Position numbers and translations under genes: made by a program. Positions 18,852 to 28,600 of a DNA stretch of 64,000 nucleotides are shown here, one piece after another. The notes beneath the pieces were generated by a model. That model worked only from the letters and a program-made list of their open reading frames with translations. It was not told the origin of the DNA and ran no database searches. Positions within the stretch are counted from its first letter, which is position 1. Each line of letters opens with the position of its first letter. The stretch is taken from assembly GCF_910586915.1 (NCBI RefSeq), contig NZ_CAJULN010000014.1, positions 1 through 64,000 on the forward strand, written 5' to 3'. Origin of the DNA: an uncultured Bacteroides sp. Lineage in GTDB: Bacteria > Bacteroidota > Bacteroidia > Bacteroidales > Bacteroidaceae.

Positions 18852-18878
18852 CGGCATAAACTTTAATACGAAGAAAAA

Positions 18879-19232
18879 ATGGCCTATAAAGTAAATTCAT
18901 TGGAGGAAATGCCGAATGCGTTGTCCTACCTGATTGAGTCCGTAGAAGTACTGCAATCCAAAGTAAATGCCTTGCAACATAAGCAGGCAAGTAACTCACC
19001 TAAGTGGATGGATATAGACGAACTTTGCGCTTATCTTCCATCACATCCAGCCAAACAAACGGTTTATGGATGGGTATCAACCAAACAGATTCCTGTACAT
19101 AAAATAAATAAAGCGTTGGCTTTCCTGCAATCAGAGATTGATGATTGGTTGAAGAACAAATCACATAAGACACAAGATGACTTAATGGAAGAAGCCAGAC
19201 GATTTGTCGAATCTAAAAAGATTATCAGATGA
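18879..19232 (+). CDS. Helix-turn-helix (excisionase-family) protein
   Basis: This is a 117-residue protein. A short N-terminal coiled coil (about 15-35) is followed by an HTH_17 domain (about 43-90: 'WMDIDELCAYLPSHPAKQTVYGWVSTKQIPVHKINKALAFLQSEIDDWL'). Genes of this kind stand ahead of the VirE-N/DUF3987 pair in many Bacteroides mobilizable elements. Its stop overlaps the next start (ATGA). It probably binds DNA as a regulator of the element. Confidence 0.8.
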   Translation: MAYKVNSLEEMPNALSYLIESVEVLQSKVNALQHKQASNSPKWMDIDELCAYLPSHPAKQTVYGWVSTKQIPVHKINKALAFLQSEIDDWLKNKSHKTQDDLMEEARRFVESKKIIR

Positions 19233-19828
19233 TGGAAACGACAGACTATTGTTTTTCATTCTTTCGCAAGCTCATTCAAAACATCGAACCGATAAGGGCG
19301 GTAGGTATTGTGGATGTGTATCGTTATATCATCGGGCATTATGCCCAACCACAAACCGAAGCCCTGCGTTTGATGCTATCTTCTTCCGAAGCCAAAAGAT
19401 ACAAAGCCACTCATTTTGACTATTGTACTTTTTCGGGATTATTTCGCAAGCGTAATGAGAAGGAACTGATTATGCACTCAGGATTGATGTGTTTGGATTT
19501 CGATCATGTGGATAACATAGGGGAGTTAAAACAGCAACTGCTCAACCATGAGTATTTTGATACGGAACTGTTATTTGTCAGTCCATCTGGTAATGGATTG
19601 AAGTGGATAATACCTGTTGACTTGAAAGGCTGGGAACATTCCCGGTACTTTAAGGCTGTTGCCAACTGCATCAAAGCAACAGGTTTGCCATTAGTGGATA
19701 TGTCCGGCAGTGATGTGGCTCGTTCATGCTTCTTATCCTACGACCCACAAGCATATATTAACCATAAATACAAAGATGATGTCGAAGAAAATATTTTCCG
19801 CCCAAGATTGGGAGAATGTCCCTTCTGA
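19229..19828 (+). CDS. VirE N-terminal (BT4734-like) domain protein
   Basis: This 199-residue protein resembles the BT4734/BF3469-like N-terminal VirE family (primase-related fold), with 'SGLMCLDFDHVD', 'LLFVSPSGNGLKWIIPVDL' and 'DMSGSDVARSCFLSYDPQAYIN'. Such proteins go with a DUF3987 partner and are thought to act in replication of the mobile element. The next gene starts 50 bases before this one ends. Confidence 0.85.
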   Translation: MMETTDYCFSFFRKLIQNIEPIRAVGIVDVYRYIIGHYAQPQTEALRLMLSSSEAKRYKATHFDYCTFSGLFRKRNEKELIMHSGLMCLDFDHVDNIGELKQQLLNHEYFDTELLFVSPSGNGLKWIIPVDLKGWEHSRYFKAVANCIKATGLPLVDMSGSDVARSCFLSYDPQAYINHKYKDDVEENIFRPRLGECPF

Positions 19829-21581
19829 AATACAACAGGCACATACACCAAGTATTGTCCCTATATATAATAAGGTGGAGGAAGATGTGGAAAGTGTTGT
19901 TCGGGAGATAGAACAACGTTCCATTGATATAGCCCCTAATTATAAAGATTGGGTGGAGTTGGGCTTTGCGCTTGTGGATGGATTGGGAGAGAATGGACGG
20001 GAGTATTATCACCGTATCAGCAGGTTTTACCCTATCTATCAAAGGGAAGAAACGGATCAACAATATACGCATTGCCTGCACTCTAAAGGGCAAGGCATTA
20101 CTATCCGTTCTTTCTTCCATTTGGCAAATCAAGCCGGAATCCCATTGGCTCCGTTCAGTAAAGAGCATTTATCCATTTTACCAAATATCCAAAATGGTAA
20201 AACGGGTAAATGGATAAAATCAGAAGAAGAACTTCCTGTATTTCCTGAATGTGTGTTTGAGCATCTTCCTCCTTTTCTAAATGAGGTTGTCAATAATTCC
20301 ATTTCAGTAGATGACCGTGATACGATACTGATTGGGGCTATTGTGTGTTTGTCGGTCTGCTTTCATAATGTTTGTGGTGTTTACGATGAGCGCATTGTTT
20401 ATCCGAATCTCTATCTGTTCGTTGTGGCAGATGCAGGTATGGGAAAAGGAGCATTGACCTTATGCCGGGAATTGGTAGCTCCCATCAATCGTAATTTGCA
20501 TGAACTTTCCAAACGATTAGAGCAGGAATACAAAGAAGCGATGAGCGCTTATATCAAAGGTAAGAAAACTGATGAAATGACTATGCCAACAGAACCGCCC
20601 ATGCGTATGCTCGTCATTCCTGCCAATAGTAGCGCAAGTTCTTTCTTGAAGATATTGGGGGATAATGACGGAATCGGGCTGTTGTTTGAATCGGAAGGAG
20701 ACACATTAAGCCAGACTTTGAAGTCTGACTATGGTAACTATTCCGATGTGTTACGAAAGGCATTTCACCATGAGTTGGTAAGTTTGAGTCGGCGCAAGGA
20801 CAGGGAGTATTGCGAAGTAGCTAATCCGAGAGTTTCGGTAGCTTTGGCTGGAACTCCAGAGCAAGTAAGAAAATTGATACCTGATGCGGAAAATGGATTG
20901 ATGAGTCGCTTTTGTTTCTATATTATCCGCTTCAAACGAGGTATAAGAAATGTGTTTGCCACAAGCGACATTTCTCAATCCAAGAATGCCATGTTCAAAC
21001 TGTTGGGAGATAAATTCTGTCATCTGCATAAAGAATTTGTGAGGCGGGGTAATTATTCCTTTTCTCTTCCCTCTGATTTGCAGGAACAGTTTATTGAATA
21101 TCTCAGTCGTGTGAATGAGGAATGTTGTGACGAAGTGGATAACAAGATGCAAGGAGTAGTCAGACGGATGGGACTAATTGCTTATCGTATAATGATGATG
21201 TTAACCGCTGTCCGACATTTGGATAATGTGATTCACAAATCTTCTTCTGACGAGACTGTACAATTGGTTTGCCATGAGTTTGACTATTCCATAGCCATGA
21301 GTATTTGCGACACCCTGCTTTATCATGCCGTATTCATTTATCAGAATTTGTCAGGAAATCAGTCTAAACGATTCAATACCGTTTCGCAAGAGACAGGCGT
21401 TTATGCACGAAGGAACACCCTTTATAATATGTTGCCTGACACTTTCACAAAGAAAGATTATGATGCGGTGGTTTTAACTTTGGGCGAGAATGGAAGTACA
21501 GCAAATAAGTGGATAGAAGCCTTTATTAAAGATGGCAAGCTATGCCGGATAGAGCAGGGGAAATATAGGAAGATTTTTTGA
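19779..21581 (+). CDS. DUF3987 domain protein (element replication ATPase-like)
   Basis: This is a 600-residue protein. The N-terminal part has a PriCT-like or DUF region (about 45-120, 'YKDWVELGFALVDGLGENGREYYHRISRFYP'). The DUF3987 body follows, with a degenerate P-loop 'VADAGMGKGALTLCREL'. DUF3987 proteins occur with VirE-N proteins in Bacteroides elements, presumably in element replication. I take the start as MSKKIF at 19779 (ATG at 19776 is also possible); the longer frame from 19710 lacks family likeness. Confidence 0.8.
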   Translation: MSKKIFSAQDWENVPSEIQQAHTPSIVPIYNKVEEDVESVVREIEQRSIDIAPNYKDWVELGFALVDGLGENGREYYHRISRFYPIYQREETDQQYTHCLHSKGQGITIRSFFHLANQAGIPLAPFSKEHLSILPNIQNGKTGKWIKSEEELPVFPECVFEHLPPFLNEVVNNSISVDDRDTILIGAIVCLSVCFHNVCGVYDERIVYPNLYLFVVADAGMGKGALTLCRELVAPINRNLHELSKRLEQEYKEAMSAYIKGKKTDEMTMPTEPPMRMLVIPANSSASSFLKILGDNDGIGLLFESEGDTLSQTLKSDYGNYSDVLRKAFHHELVSLSRRKDREYCEVANPRVSVALAGTPEQVRKLIPDAENGLMSRFCFYIIRFKRGIRNVFATSDISQSKNAMFKLLGDKFCHLHKEFVRRGNYSFSLPSDLQEQFIEYLSRVNEECCDEVDNKMQGVVRRMGLIAYRIMMMLTAVRHLDNVIHKSSSDETVQLVCHEFDYSIAMSICDTLLYHAVFIYQNLSGNQSKRFNTVSQETGVYARRNTLYNMLPDTFTKKDYDAVVLTLGENGSTANKWIEAFIKDGKLCRIEQGKYRKIF

Positions 21582-21642
21582 GTGGCAAGTTTGTGTTTTA
21601 GTGTCACTAAAACCTATGCGGCAAGCGATAGAACTGCCACTC
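21580..21642. other. oriT: Putative oriT of the first mobilizable element
   Basis: It lies just ahead of mobC. It contains TGGCAAGTTTGTG followed by a perfect inverted repeat GTTTTAGTG-T-CACTAAAAC (21595-21613). A larger stem GAGTGGCA (21580-21587) / TGCCACTC (21635-21642) encloses it. A related arrangement, TGGCAAGTT..TGTTTTCGT-cc-ACGAAAAC, is found ahead of the second mobC at 36,990-37,019. Shared motif and position support oriT; the nic site is not known. Confidence 0.65.
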
Positions 21643-21676
21643 TCAAAAAAATAATTTATCAATATCGAGAATCAAT

Positions 21677-22051
21677 ATGAGTATAAAGGAAAAGAAACTT
21701 GGTGGTCGCCCAAAGTTGGCGAGCTATCAGAAACGTACCAAATGTTTTCGGGTAATGTTTACCGAGAACGACTATATTTATATCCAATCCAAAGCGGAAC
21801 AGGCAGGATTGTCAGTCAATGAATTTTGCCATCAGGCAGCAATGGATTGTCAGGTCTGTCAACGTATCAGTCCGGAAATAGTATCGGCAATTCGTGACCT
21901 TTCCGGTATCGCCAATAACGTCAATCAGATTGCCCATCAGATGCACATCTATGGATTGGAAACAGTCAAACAACAGTGTTTTTCGATTATCTCGGAAGTT
22001 AGTAGAATTATCACCCAAGTAAAGAATACCTGTCATGATAGCGAAGATTAA
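21677..22051 (+). CDS. mobC: Mobilization accessory protein MobC
   Basis: This 124-residue protein has a basic N-terminus (GGRPKLASYQKRTKCFRVMFTENDY), a ribbon-helix-helix-like part, and the MobC pattern 'EIVSAIRDLSGIANNVNQIAHQMHIYG'. It helps the relaxase open DNA at oriT. It overlaps mobA by 17 bases. Confidence 0.9.
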   Translation: MSIKEKKLGGRPKLASYQKRTKCFRVMFTENDYIYIQSKAEQAGLSVNEFCHQAAMDCQVCQRISPEIVSAIRDLSGIANNVNQIAHQMHIYGLETVKQQCFSIISEVSRIITQVKNTCHDSED

Positions 22052-22937
22052 AACAAGAGTTGATTTCGGAGGTATTGTAAACTATGCCAACGACCAAAAG
22101 AGCAAGAAGAAATGCGCTACACTTTTGGCGCACGAAGGAGTATGTGCCATTAGCAATAAGTTGATTGCCGATTCTTTTTACCTTCAAGCATCCATGCGCC
22201 CGAAAGTAAAGAGTCCTGTGAAGCACGTATCACTTGCTTTCTCTTTGCAAGATATTAGCCGTTTTCCAGATAATGAAGAAGGGGATGCGCTTATGGTGGA
22301 AATTGCCAAGAAATGGATGGAGCAAATGGGGATTCGCAATACTCAATATATCATAGCCCGGCATCACGACACGAAACATCCTCATTGTCATTTGGTATTC
22401 AATCGGATAAACAATGAAGGCAATCTCATTTCTGACAGTAATGAAAGAATACGCAATGCAAAAGTTTGTCGCGTTTTAACTAAAGAGTATGGACTTTACT
22501 TTGCCCCTAAAAATAGTAAAGCCAGAAATAAGAGTCGTTTGCGTCCTCATCAACTACGGAAGTATAATCTTCGTTCCTCTGTGCTTGACGCACGAGCAAA
22601 TTCCCGTTCTTGGAATAGCTTTTTTAGTATTCTCAAAGGTTTGGGTATAGATATGCGTTTTAATCACGCTGAGAACTCGGATAAAATTTGTGGTATATCC
22701 TTCTGTCAGGATGAATATAGCATGGCTGGTTCTAAACTTGACCGTGATTTGAGTTTTAACAGTCTTTGTGCTACATTGGGTAATGTGGCAGCGGAACTGA
22801 TTATTCAACCCCATCAAGCCATAATTCCCAGTGGAGGAGGTGGAGGAACCAACAATGAACAAGGATGGCGAAACGATAAAGATAAGGATAACCAAAGAAA
22901 CGAACCTTTTTATAAAACCTCAAAACGTAGAAGATAA
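22035..22937 (+). CDS. mobA: Relaxase/mobilization nuclease MobA
   Basis: This is a 300-residue relaxase of the Bacteroides MobA/BmgA type. It has the metal-binding histidine motif in 'ARHHDTKHPHCHLVFNRIN' (about residues 114-132) and an N-terminal 'GGIVNYANDQ'. It nicks oriT and leads the strand into conjugation supplied in trans. The C-terminus carries a glycine run (SGGGGG), as does the second relaxase in this window. It overlaps the MobB-like gene by one base. Confidence 0.92.
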   Translation: MIAKIKTRVDFGGIVNYANDQKSKKKCATLLAHEGVCAISNKLIADSFYLQASMRPKVKSPVKHVSLAFSLQDISRFPDNEEGDALMVEIAKKWMEQMGIRNTQYIIARHHDTKHPHCHLVFNRINNEGNLISDSNERIRNAKVCRVLTKEYGLYFAPKNSKARNKSRLRPHQLRKYNLRSSVLDARANSRSWNSFFSILKGLGIDMRFNHAENSDKICGISFCQDEYSMAGSKLDRDLSFNSLCATLGNVAAELIIQPHQAIIPSGGGGGTNNEQGWRNDKDKDNQRNEPFYKTSKRRR

Positions 22938-23584
22938 TGAAAGAAGATGTAGTAGCTGCAAATCTTGCGAATTTGCGCCAAAGTATCAACGAGCTAAAAG
23001 AGTGTATTGAAAAACAGAATACTACAGTTCCTAAACCAGAACAATCTGTAAAAGTGGACTTTGACGAAAAGACCATTTATGATGGAATCGTCAAAAGTTT
23101 CTGTTCCTGTTGGAATGATGCGTTATCAGTGGTGAAGAAACATATCTGGAAGCAGCAACCTGATACATTGCCGTTTTCGCTATGGTTCCCGAAGCTTATT
23201 GAACTATTCAAACAGAAGTCTAAATTTCTAGAATATCTTTATAGACACGTTTGCGATTACAATCTCAATCGTATGACTATTGAAGCAAATACCGATTGCA
23301 TATTAAAGCGGCAGGACGAGATACTTGTGAGAATCAATGAATTGAAAAGCCCTGTAACCATTATTCCACCAAATATCAATGGGATGTTTATACGGGGGCA
23401 TCATATCAAACTTCGATATGTCGTAGTGTTTGTTATCATTATAGTTACATGGGCTGTTGCTGCATCAGTTAGTAGCATGAGGCATAGAGAAGAAGCCTTT
23501 GCGTATTATTCGATGTATCGGGTGGTGAATGAGCAGCATAAGAACTTGATAAAAAAGAAGATAGCAATAAAAAGGAAAAATTAG
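22937..23584 (+). CDS. MobB-like mobilization membrane protein
   Basis: This 215-residue protein begins with a coiled-coil-like region (about 5-35) and has one transmembrane segment near residues 158-178 (VVVFVIIIVTWAVAASV). It directly follows mobA, as in other Bacteroides mob operons, and the second element has a gene of the same design at 38,531-39,298. A role in linking the relaxosome to the conjugation pore is inferred from position. Confidence 0.7.
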   Translation: MKEDVVAANLANLRQSINELKECIEKQNTTVPKPEQSVKVDFDEKTIYDGIVKSFCSCWNDALSVVKKHIWKQQPDTLPFSLWFPKLIELFKQKSKFLEYLYRHVCDYNLNRMTIEANTDCILKRQDEILVRINELKSPVTIIPPNINGMFIRGHHIKLRYVVVFVIIIVTWAVAASVSSMRHREEAFAYYSMYRVVNEQHKNLIKKKIAIKRKN

Positions 23585-23691
23585 TATATGTTTTTACGTA
23601 TATACTGTTTACTCCAATTTATCCTTTTACATCTCAATTAATTGTGAAGGGATTTTTTATATTGGTGTGTGTTAATATAAATTTTAGCGTT

Positions 23692-24342
23692 ATGATTTAC
23701 GGATACATTAGAGTAAGCAGTGATAAACAAACTGTAGAGAATCAGCGTTTTGAAATTAATAATTTCTGTGAGCGCAATAAACTAGTGATAGATGGTTGGA
23801 TAGAGGAAACCATCAGTGGTACAAAATCTTATAGTAAGTGAGAACTTGGTAAACTTTTGAAACGTGTAAACAAGGATGACCTTATTATATGTGCCGAGTT
23901 GTCACGGCTTGGTAGGAATCTGTTCATGATCATGGAAATATTGAATATTTGCATGACTAAGGAATGTAAGGTTTGGACAATAAAAGACAACTATCGCTTA
24001 GGCGAAGACATCCAAAGTAAGGTGTTAGCTTTCGCCTTCGGTTTATCTGCGGAGATTGAGCGGAATCTTATTAGCCAGCGCACAAAAGAAGCCTTAGCAA
24101 GATTAAAGTCTGAGGGAAAGCCAATAGGGCGTGCTACTGGGCGTAGAAACAATCGCCCAAATTCGAAATGCGAAGCTAAACATCTCTTTATTGTAAAGCA
24201 GTTATCAGAAGGAGTAAGTATTCCAATAATAGCCAAAAAAATAAAAGTTGCGAGAGGAACTCTATATCGGTATTTGGCATATACTGGTATTCGTTTACCT
24301 ACTAAATCTGTTAATGGCAGATGGGAAAGAGGAATCTATTAA
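23692..24342 (+). pseudogene. Serine recombinase (resolvase/invertase) with in-frame TGA
   Basis: The frame starts MIYGYIRVSSDKQT, with the catalytic Ser at 9/10. It continues through the resolvase fold ('ELSRLGRNLFMIMEIL', 'GLSAEIERNLISQRTKEALARLKSEGKPIGR') and ends in a C-terminal HTH. A single TGA at 23839-23841 stands between SYSK and ELGKLLKR, where homologues most probably have Arg (CGA). The frame is otherwise intact over about 216 residues. The gene ends three bases before the left inverted repeat of the specificity cassettes, so it is the likely invertase of that locus. Without readthrough it would be inactive. Confidence 0.85.
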
Positions 24343-24345
24343 TAT

Positions 24346-24364
24346 CGTCCAGTTTTTGAAGACA
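24346..24364 (+). repeat. Inverted repeat, left copy (recombination site candidate)
   Basis: CGTCCAGTTTTTGAAGACA, present in reverse complement at 25621-25639. In both places it encodes VQFLKT at the start of a specificity cassette. Confidence 0.85.
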
Positions 24365-24820
24365 AATTCAGGAAAGAAAGGTGAAGGAATGCCAGTTGTC
24401 CGCAATCCTCAATTCTACTTTAGGGAGGGATTTTGTTGGATAGATGTAAATTCTACTTATCTTAAAGCAAGACTGAAAGGTAATGGCGTATTTGATGTTT
24501 TAAGTATGAGTTTATTCTCTATGAACCAAATACCTGATTGGTATTACGTTAGCCTTATTAATTCGGAGCTTATTAGTCTCTATGTAGATAATTTTGTGAA
24601 CAATACATCTCATTTCCAAATAAATGATGCGAGGCAGTTACCAATCGTAATACCAAATTTAAAAATTTTGAATAAAATAGAACAGTTATGTAAAGAGGCG
24701 ATTTGTTTAAAGAAAGATAGTTTTTCTTCCTTGGTTGATAGAACAACTGCGGAAGAAAAACTATTAGCATTGCAACGAGATTTGGATTATTATGTACAAG
24801 CAGAACTATATGGAATATAA
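24346..24820 (+). CDS. Silent C-terminal specificity (TRD) cassette 1
   Basis: This plus-strand open frame encodes VQFLKTNSGKKGEG..., then 'YFREGFCWIDVNSTYLKARLK', '...YYVSLINSELISLYVDNFVNNTSHFQINDARQLPIVIP', a TaqI/Eco57I-type target-recognition C-terminus. It has no start codon or ribosome site of its own and points away from the methyltransferase. Inversion between the 19-base repeats would join it in frame to the methyltransferase end. It is 157 residues long, closely similar in layout to cassettes 2 and 3 but different in the variable parts. Confidence 0.75.
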
Positions 24821-25206
24821 GCATGCTATTAAATTGTCATTTTCCTCTTCTATTATTTCCAACTCTGATTGAATTGATATGTCTGTTGTTATACCTTTAG
24901 CAACAGACTTTTTTAACTCAAAAGCACTGGTAAATAATCTGTTACACGATTTTAATATCTCATTATCTGGAATTAATACAGGAATTAATTTAGCATCTCC
25001 TGTTGTACAATGAGAAGTCGAATTAATAAAATTATCAACGTATATAGCTGCAAATCTAGAGTTCATTAAAGAAATCAGATAGAACTCTGGAACCTGGTTG
25101 ACACAAGAAAAGAAACTCATGCTTTCTGTGCTTTGTACAGTCTTTTCTTTCTTTTTGCATTTCATATATGTTGTCAAAACATTATTCCAACAAAATCCCT
25201 CTGTGT
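24806..25206 (-). pseudogene. Specificity (TRD) cassette 3, 5'-truncated
   Basis: The minus-strand frame begins directly after the stop of cassette 2, at 'TEGFCWNNVLTTYMKCKKKEK', and continues 'YLISLMNSRFAAIYVDNFINSTSHCTTGDAKLIPVLIP'. It lacks the first 25 or so residues (VQFLKT...YFR). The join falls in a conserved word GAGGGATTTTGTTGGA, which cassette 1 also has (24425-24440; here 25186-25201 inverted). It is probably a silent reserve or a recombination remnant. Confidence 0.65.
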
Positions 25207-25641
25207 TTAGAGATTATAAATTTTCTCAACATAAGAATCCACTTCTTTCTGGATGACATCAAGAGCATTGTTCGTTGTGTGTCCTTTCTTTATTTTAATT
25301 GCATTTGAGACAAATGATTTTGCCTGCTCATCATCTGTCGATGTAGGAATGATGATGGGTAACTGACGTGCATCATTAATCTGAAATGTCTGAGTATTAT
25401 TGACGAAGTTGTCAACATAATGACTAATCAAGGTTGAGTTTATCATTGTGATGATGTAGTCTTCTGAAAGCAAATTAGAAACTCCAAAAATGCTCATACT
25501 TTTGACGTCATGTATGCTTTTTTCTTTCTTACGGCACTTCAGAAACATTGTGTTTATATCACTCCAACACAATCCCTCCCTAAAGTAGAACGTATAACCT
25601 TGGTATCGCGCCCTTGGATCTGTCTTCAAAAACTGGACGTT
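25207..25641 (-). CDS. Specificity (TRD) cassette 2, adjacent to the methyltransferase
   Basis: In frame with, and directly after, the methyltransferase, but separated from it by a TAG codon (25642-25644). It encodes NVQFLKTDPRARYQ, 'YFREGLCWSDINTMFLKCRKKEK', '...MINSTLISHYVDNFVNNTQTFQINDARQLPIIIP', a TaqI-like target-recognition domain. With the TAG read as an amino acid (Glu if it arose from GAG) it would complete a normal fused methyltransferase-specificity protein. There is no visible ribosome site for separate translation. Confidence 0.75.
   Translation of the reverse strand, partial: NVQFLKTDPRARYQGYTFYFREGLCWSDINTMFLKCRKKEKSIHDVKSMSIFGVSNLLSEDYIITMINSTLISHYVDNFVNNTQTFQINDARQLPIIIPTSTDDEQAKSFVSNAIKIKKGHTTNNALDVIQKEVDSYVEKIYNL
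25621..25639 (-). repeat. Inverted repeat, right copy (recombination site candidate)
   Basis: Reverse complement of 24346-24364 (19 of 19 bases). It lies at the start of cassette 2, five bases inside the TAG that ends the methyltransferase frame. The invertible stretch would be about 1.29 kb. Confidence 0.85.
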
Positions 25642-28600
25642 CTACTTAGACCAAGCAATGGCAAATGGGGTTTCAAGATACCAGCGATTACCGTCTTTGT
25701 CTCCCTTGTCGTAAGGCACATAGAAGTTTTTTGAGGTATCAATGCCGTTCTCCTTCTCATCTTTGGTCAGCTCATCAACGTTTGCCAGTTCACTATCATC
25801 AATGATTTTATAGATATAGCCCTGTCCGAAAATGTCACGGCCATACTTCTCTTTGAGATTGTCGAAGAGGTTTGCTATTTCTTTTTCCGAGAGGGATGCC
25901 AAGAATTCCTTTTCGTTGGCATAGGCGTCCAATCCTTCCACCTTAATTTTCTTTTTCTTAATGGCTTCTACCAGTTTCTTGGGTCGTGACTCTATGATAT
26001 TCTTCGCCCATTTTGTGGAACGGTGCACAGCAATGTACTTACCGTTGTTGGCCGTTGCAAGTCCTTGTCCTCCCTCTGTAAGGCAGCCCAATAAAGCAAT
26101 ATCGCCTGGTTTTAGGCTGGCACGATAGGCTTCCAACTCCTTATGGTTTTGAGAAATCTTCTTTGATGTCTCAATCTTGCTCCACCATTTGTCATATAGT
26201 TCTTTCACTTTCTTCCCATAGAGTTCATAGATGCGCAAATTCAGTGGCGTAGGTTTGAATATTACGGAGTTCTGCGCATTTATGAACATGCTTTGTTGAA
26301 TAGGAGTGAACACAATGGGATGAGACAAATCTGCAGTACCATCATAGAAATTAACAATGTGCTCATCTACCATCGGCTGCTTAACAGTTTGTGTGATGCA
26401 GGTGTCAACCATTGCTGCTTCAAAAGGATTGGCTGTATCAAAAATATAGCGAATGGTATTTGACAACAATAAATCTCTCATATTGCGCTTGGTCTGTGTC
26501 GTCCAAAACGTCTTTGGTGTGATATAAGTTAGTGTTCCACCATCTTTACAGAGAGCCAATCCTTTGAATGTAAAAAGATTGTATGTGTCATCAGAAAAGC
26601 CAAACTCCTTTTCATACTTCACTTTGTCTTCTTCCTTTACTCCTTTAGTAGAAATATATGGCGGATTACCAATCACTATGTCAAACTTCTCTTTAAGACA
26701 GAACATCCATTCGGGGTCAAAGAAGGAAGACACTGAATTTTGGTCATATGGATTCCATTCCGTTATCTGCTTGACTGCGGCTTCAAATCCTGTGATTTCG
26801 CCTTTGTTCTGCTCTTTGGCAATTTCTGCTTTTGTCGCTTTTATGCGTACTGTCAGTTCCTTGCGCTTCTTCTTGTTGATGTCCTCACGAAACAAAGAGT
26901 CAGGATGCTCTACTACACCGAACAGTGTTTGCTCTACGGGATGAGTTTTGTCTACCCACACTTCATCCTTGTACAATTCCCATTCATCAGAGAGTTGCTG
27001 CAAGAGTCGTTCATGTGCTGCAATTTTTTCAAGGTCAGGCTTTTGGGCATGGCTGACTATATAGTCGAGCAGCTGTTGGCGGGTGGCATTGTCTTGACGC
27101 TCACTTCGTTTCTTGGCTACACGACCTTTCGCAAGGAAGTGGTCGTTGCGGATACAGAGCAGTTTTTCTTTCATGCTATCCAGTTTCTCGTCGTTCGTCC
27201 AATCGTCCTCGTAGTTGCGTATATTGGCACTGATGAGCGTGTTGGCTGCAACGAACTTTGTTTCCAGGTTAGGAAGAGTGTTGATGCCAAAGTTCGTTTC
27301 GGGAGAACTAAAGTCGATGTCATTCTGCTCGCAGATAAGCGAGATGAAGAAACGCAGTTTACATATAAGCATGGCGATTGGCTGGATATCAACGCCATAG
27401 ACACAATTCTCAATGATAGTGAGTTTGAGTTGGTAGCGGTCGACCGTATCTCCCTTGAGCAACTCTATGATGTCAACAATACGCAAGAGACACCCCATGG
27501 GGAACGCTCCCGAGCCGCAGGCTGGGTCGAGTATCTTGACTTGTTTGAGCGCGTTGGCGATAGCATCCTTGTTGCTATCTGTCCAATCTGTAGAAACGGT
27601 TCTCTCTTTAAATAGTGCATTCAATTTTTCTTCGCTTATTCGGTCGAGTCGTTTGCCAAGGAGATAACTCTTTATGGCCTCGTCCACCATATAGTCGACG
27701 ATGGGACGCGGCGTATAGAATGAGCCAGTGGATTTGCGTGCCGATTCCTGTGTTTCGGGATTGTATGCCGCTAAAAGGTTCTCGAACACACGACCGAGCA
27801 ATTCGGGGTCAAGCGATATGACGGCTCCGTAGGCGAGTTCTCTTCGATGGTGAAGTTGTATTGCTTCAACAAATTAATGAGTCCAGGTTGGTCTTCATCA
27901 TCATTAAAGAAAAGAATGTTGGGAACAAACGCCCGATACTTGAAGTTACCATTAGATGATTTGGTAGCATTGCGGCTAAAGCCGTCATAAAAAATGTCAT
28001 ATTCTTGGTTGAGATACAAATCTTTGGGTTTGTCGAGACACTCAAAGAGTCCACCGTTCAGAAACGGAACGTGGGCAAAGAGAGTCAGTATCTCCTCTTC
28101 TTTCTGTTGGAACATTTCCTTGTAGCGGTAAAGGTTCCGTGTATCACGTCCAGACTTGGAGGCAGCAAAACAGCGAGGATTGCCCTCCTCATCGATAATG
28201 GCACAGTTGAGCGTGGCAAAAAAGAGGTTTTGCAGGATGGCATTATAGTAGTTGCCATCAATGTGCGATGTTTCATCAAAGTCAACAAGAATGGACTTTA
28301 ACTGTTTCGGGTTAAAGATACTGTCAGGCACCAGTCCTTTCTGTTTAATGAACCACACGAAGAGCAGACGTGTTATCATGCGTATCAACTTGACATTGAT
28401 GTTCTCTCGGTCATCCTTCTCGGTGTTGGGATTGTTGGGGAAGGTGACGTTTATATCCTCAGACAAAGCCCACAAATACCAATTGTAGAGCTTGTTATAA
28501 AAATCTTTCGATAGTGCTTCCACGGAGAACGCTTCCTTGATGTTGGTAAAAGAAAGACCTTTCTGTTGCAAGTCGATGAAACGGGCTACTGGTGTGTTAT

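Larger units (their letters stand above)
18566..18878. other. 313-base intergenic region with terminator and promoter
   Basis: It contains the terminator at 18,636-18,674 and the promoter at 18,821-18,851, and no gene I can support. Confidence 0.6.

Noticed and set aside
24346..25639. Inverted 19-base repeats as ends of an insertion sequence
   Set aside because: No transposase lies between them; they encode the same VQFLKT start in two specificity cassettes, which fits an inversion site better.
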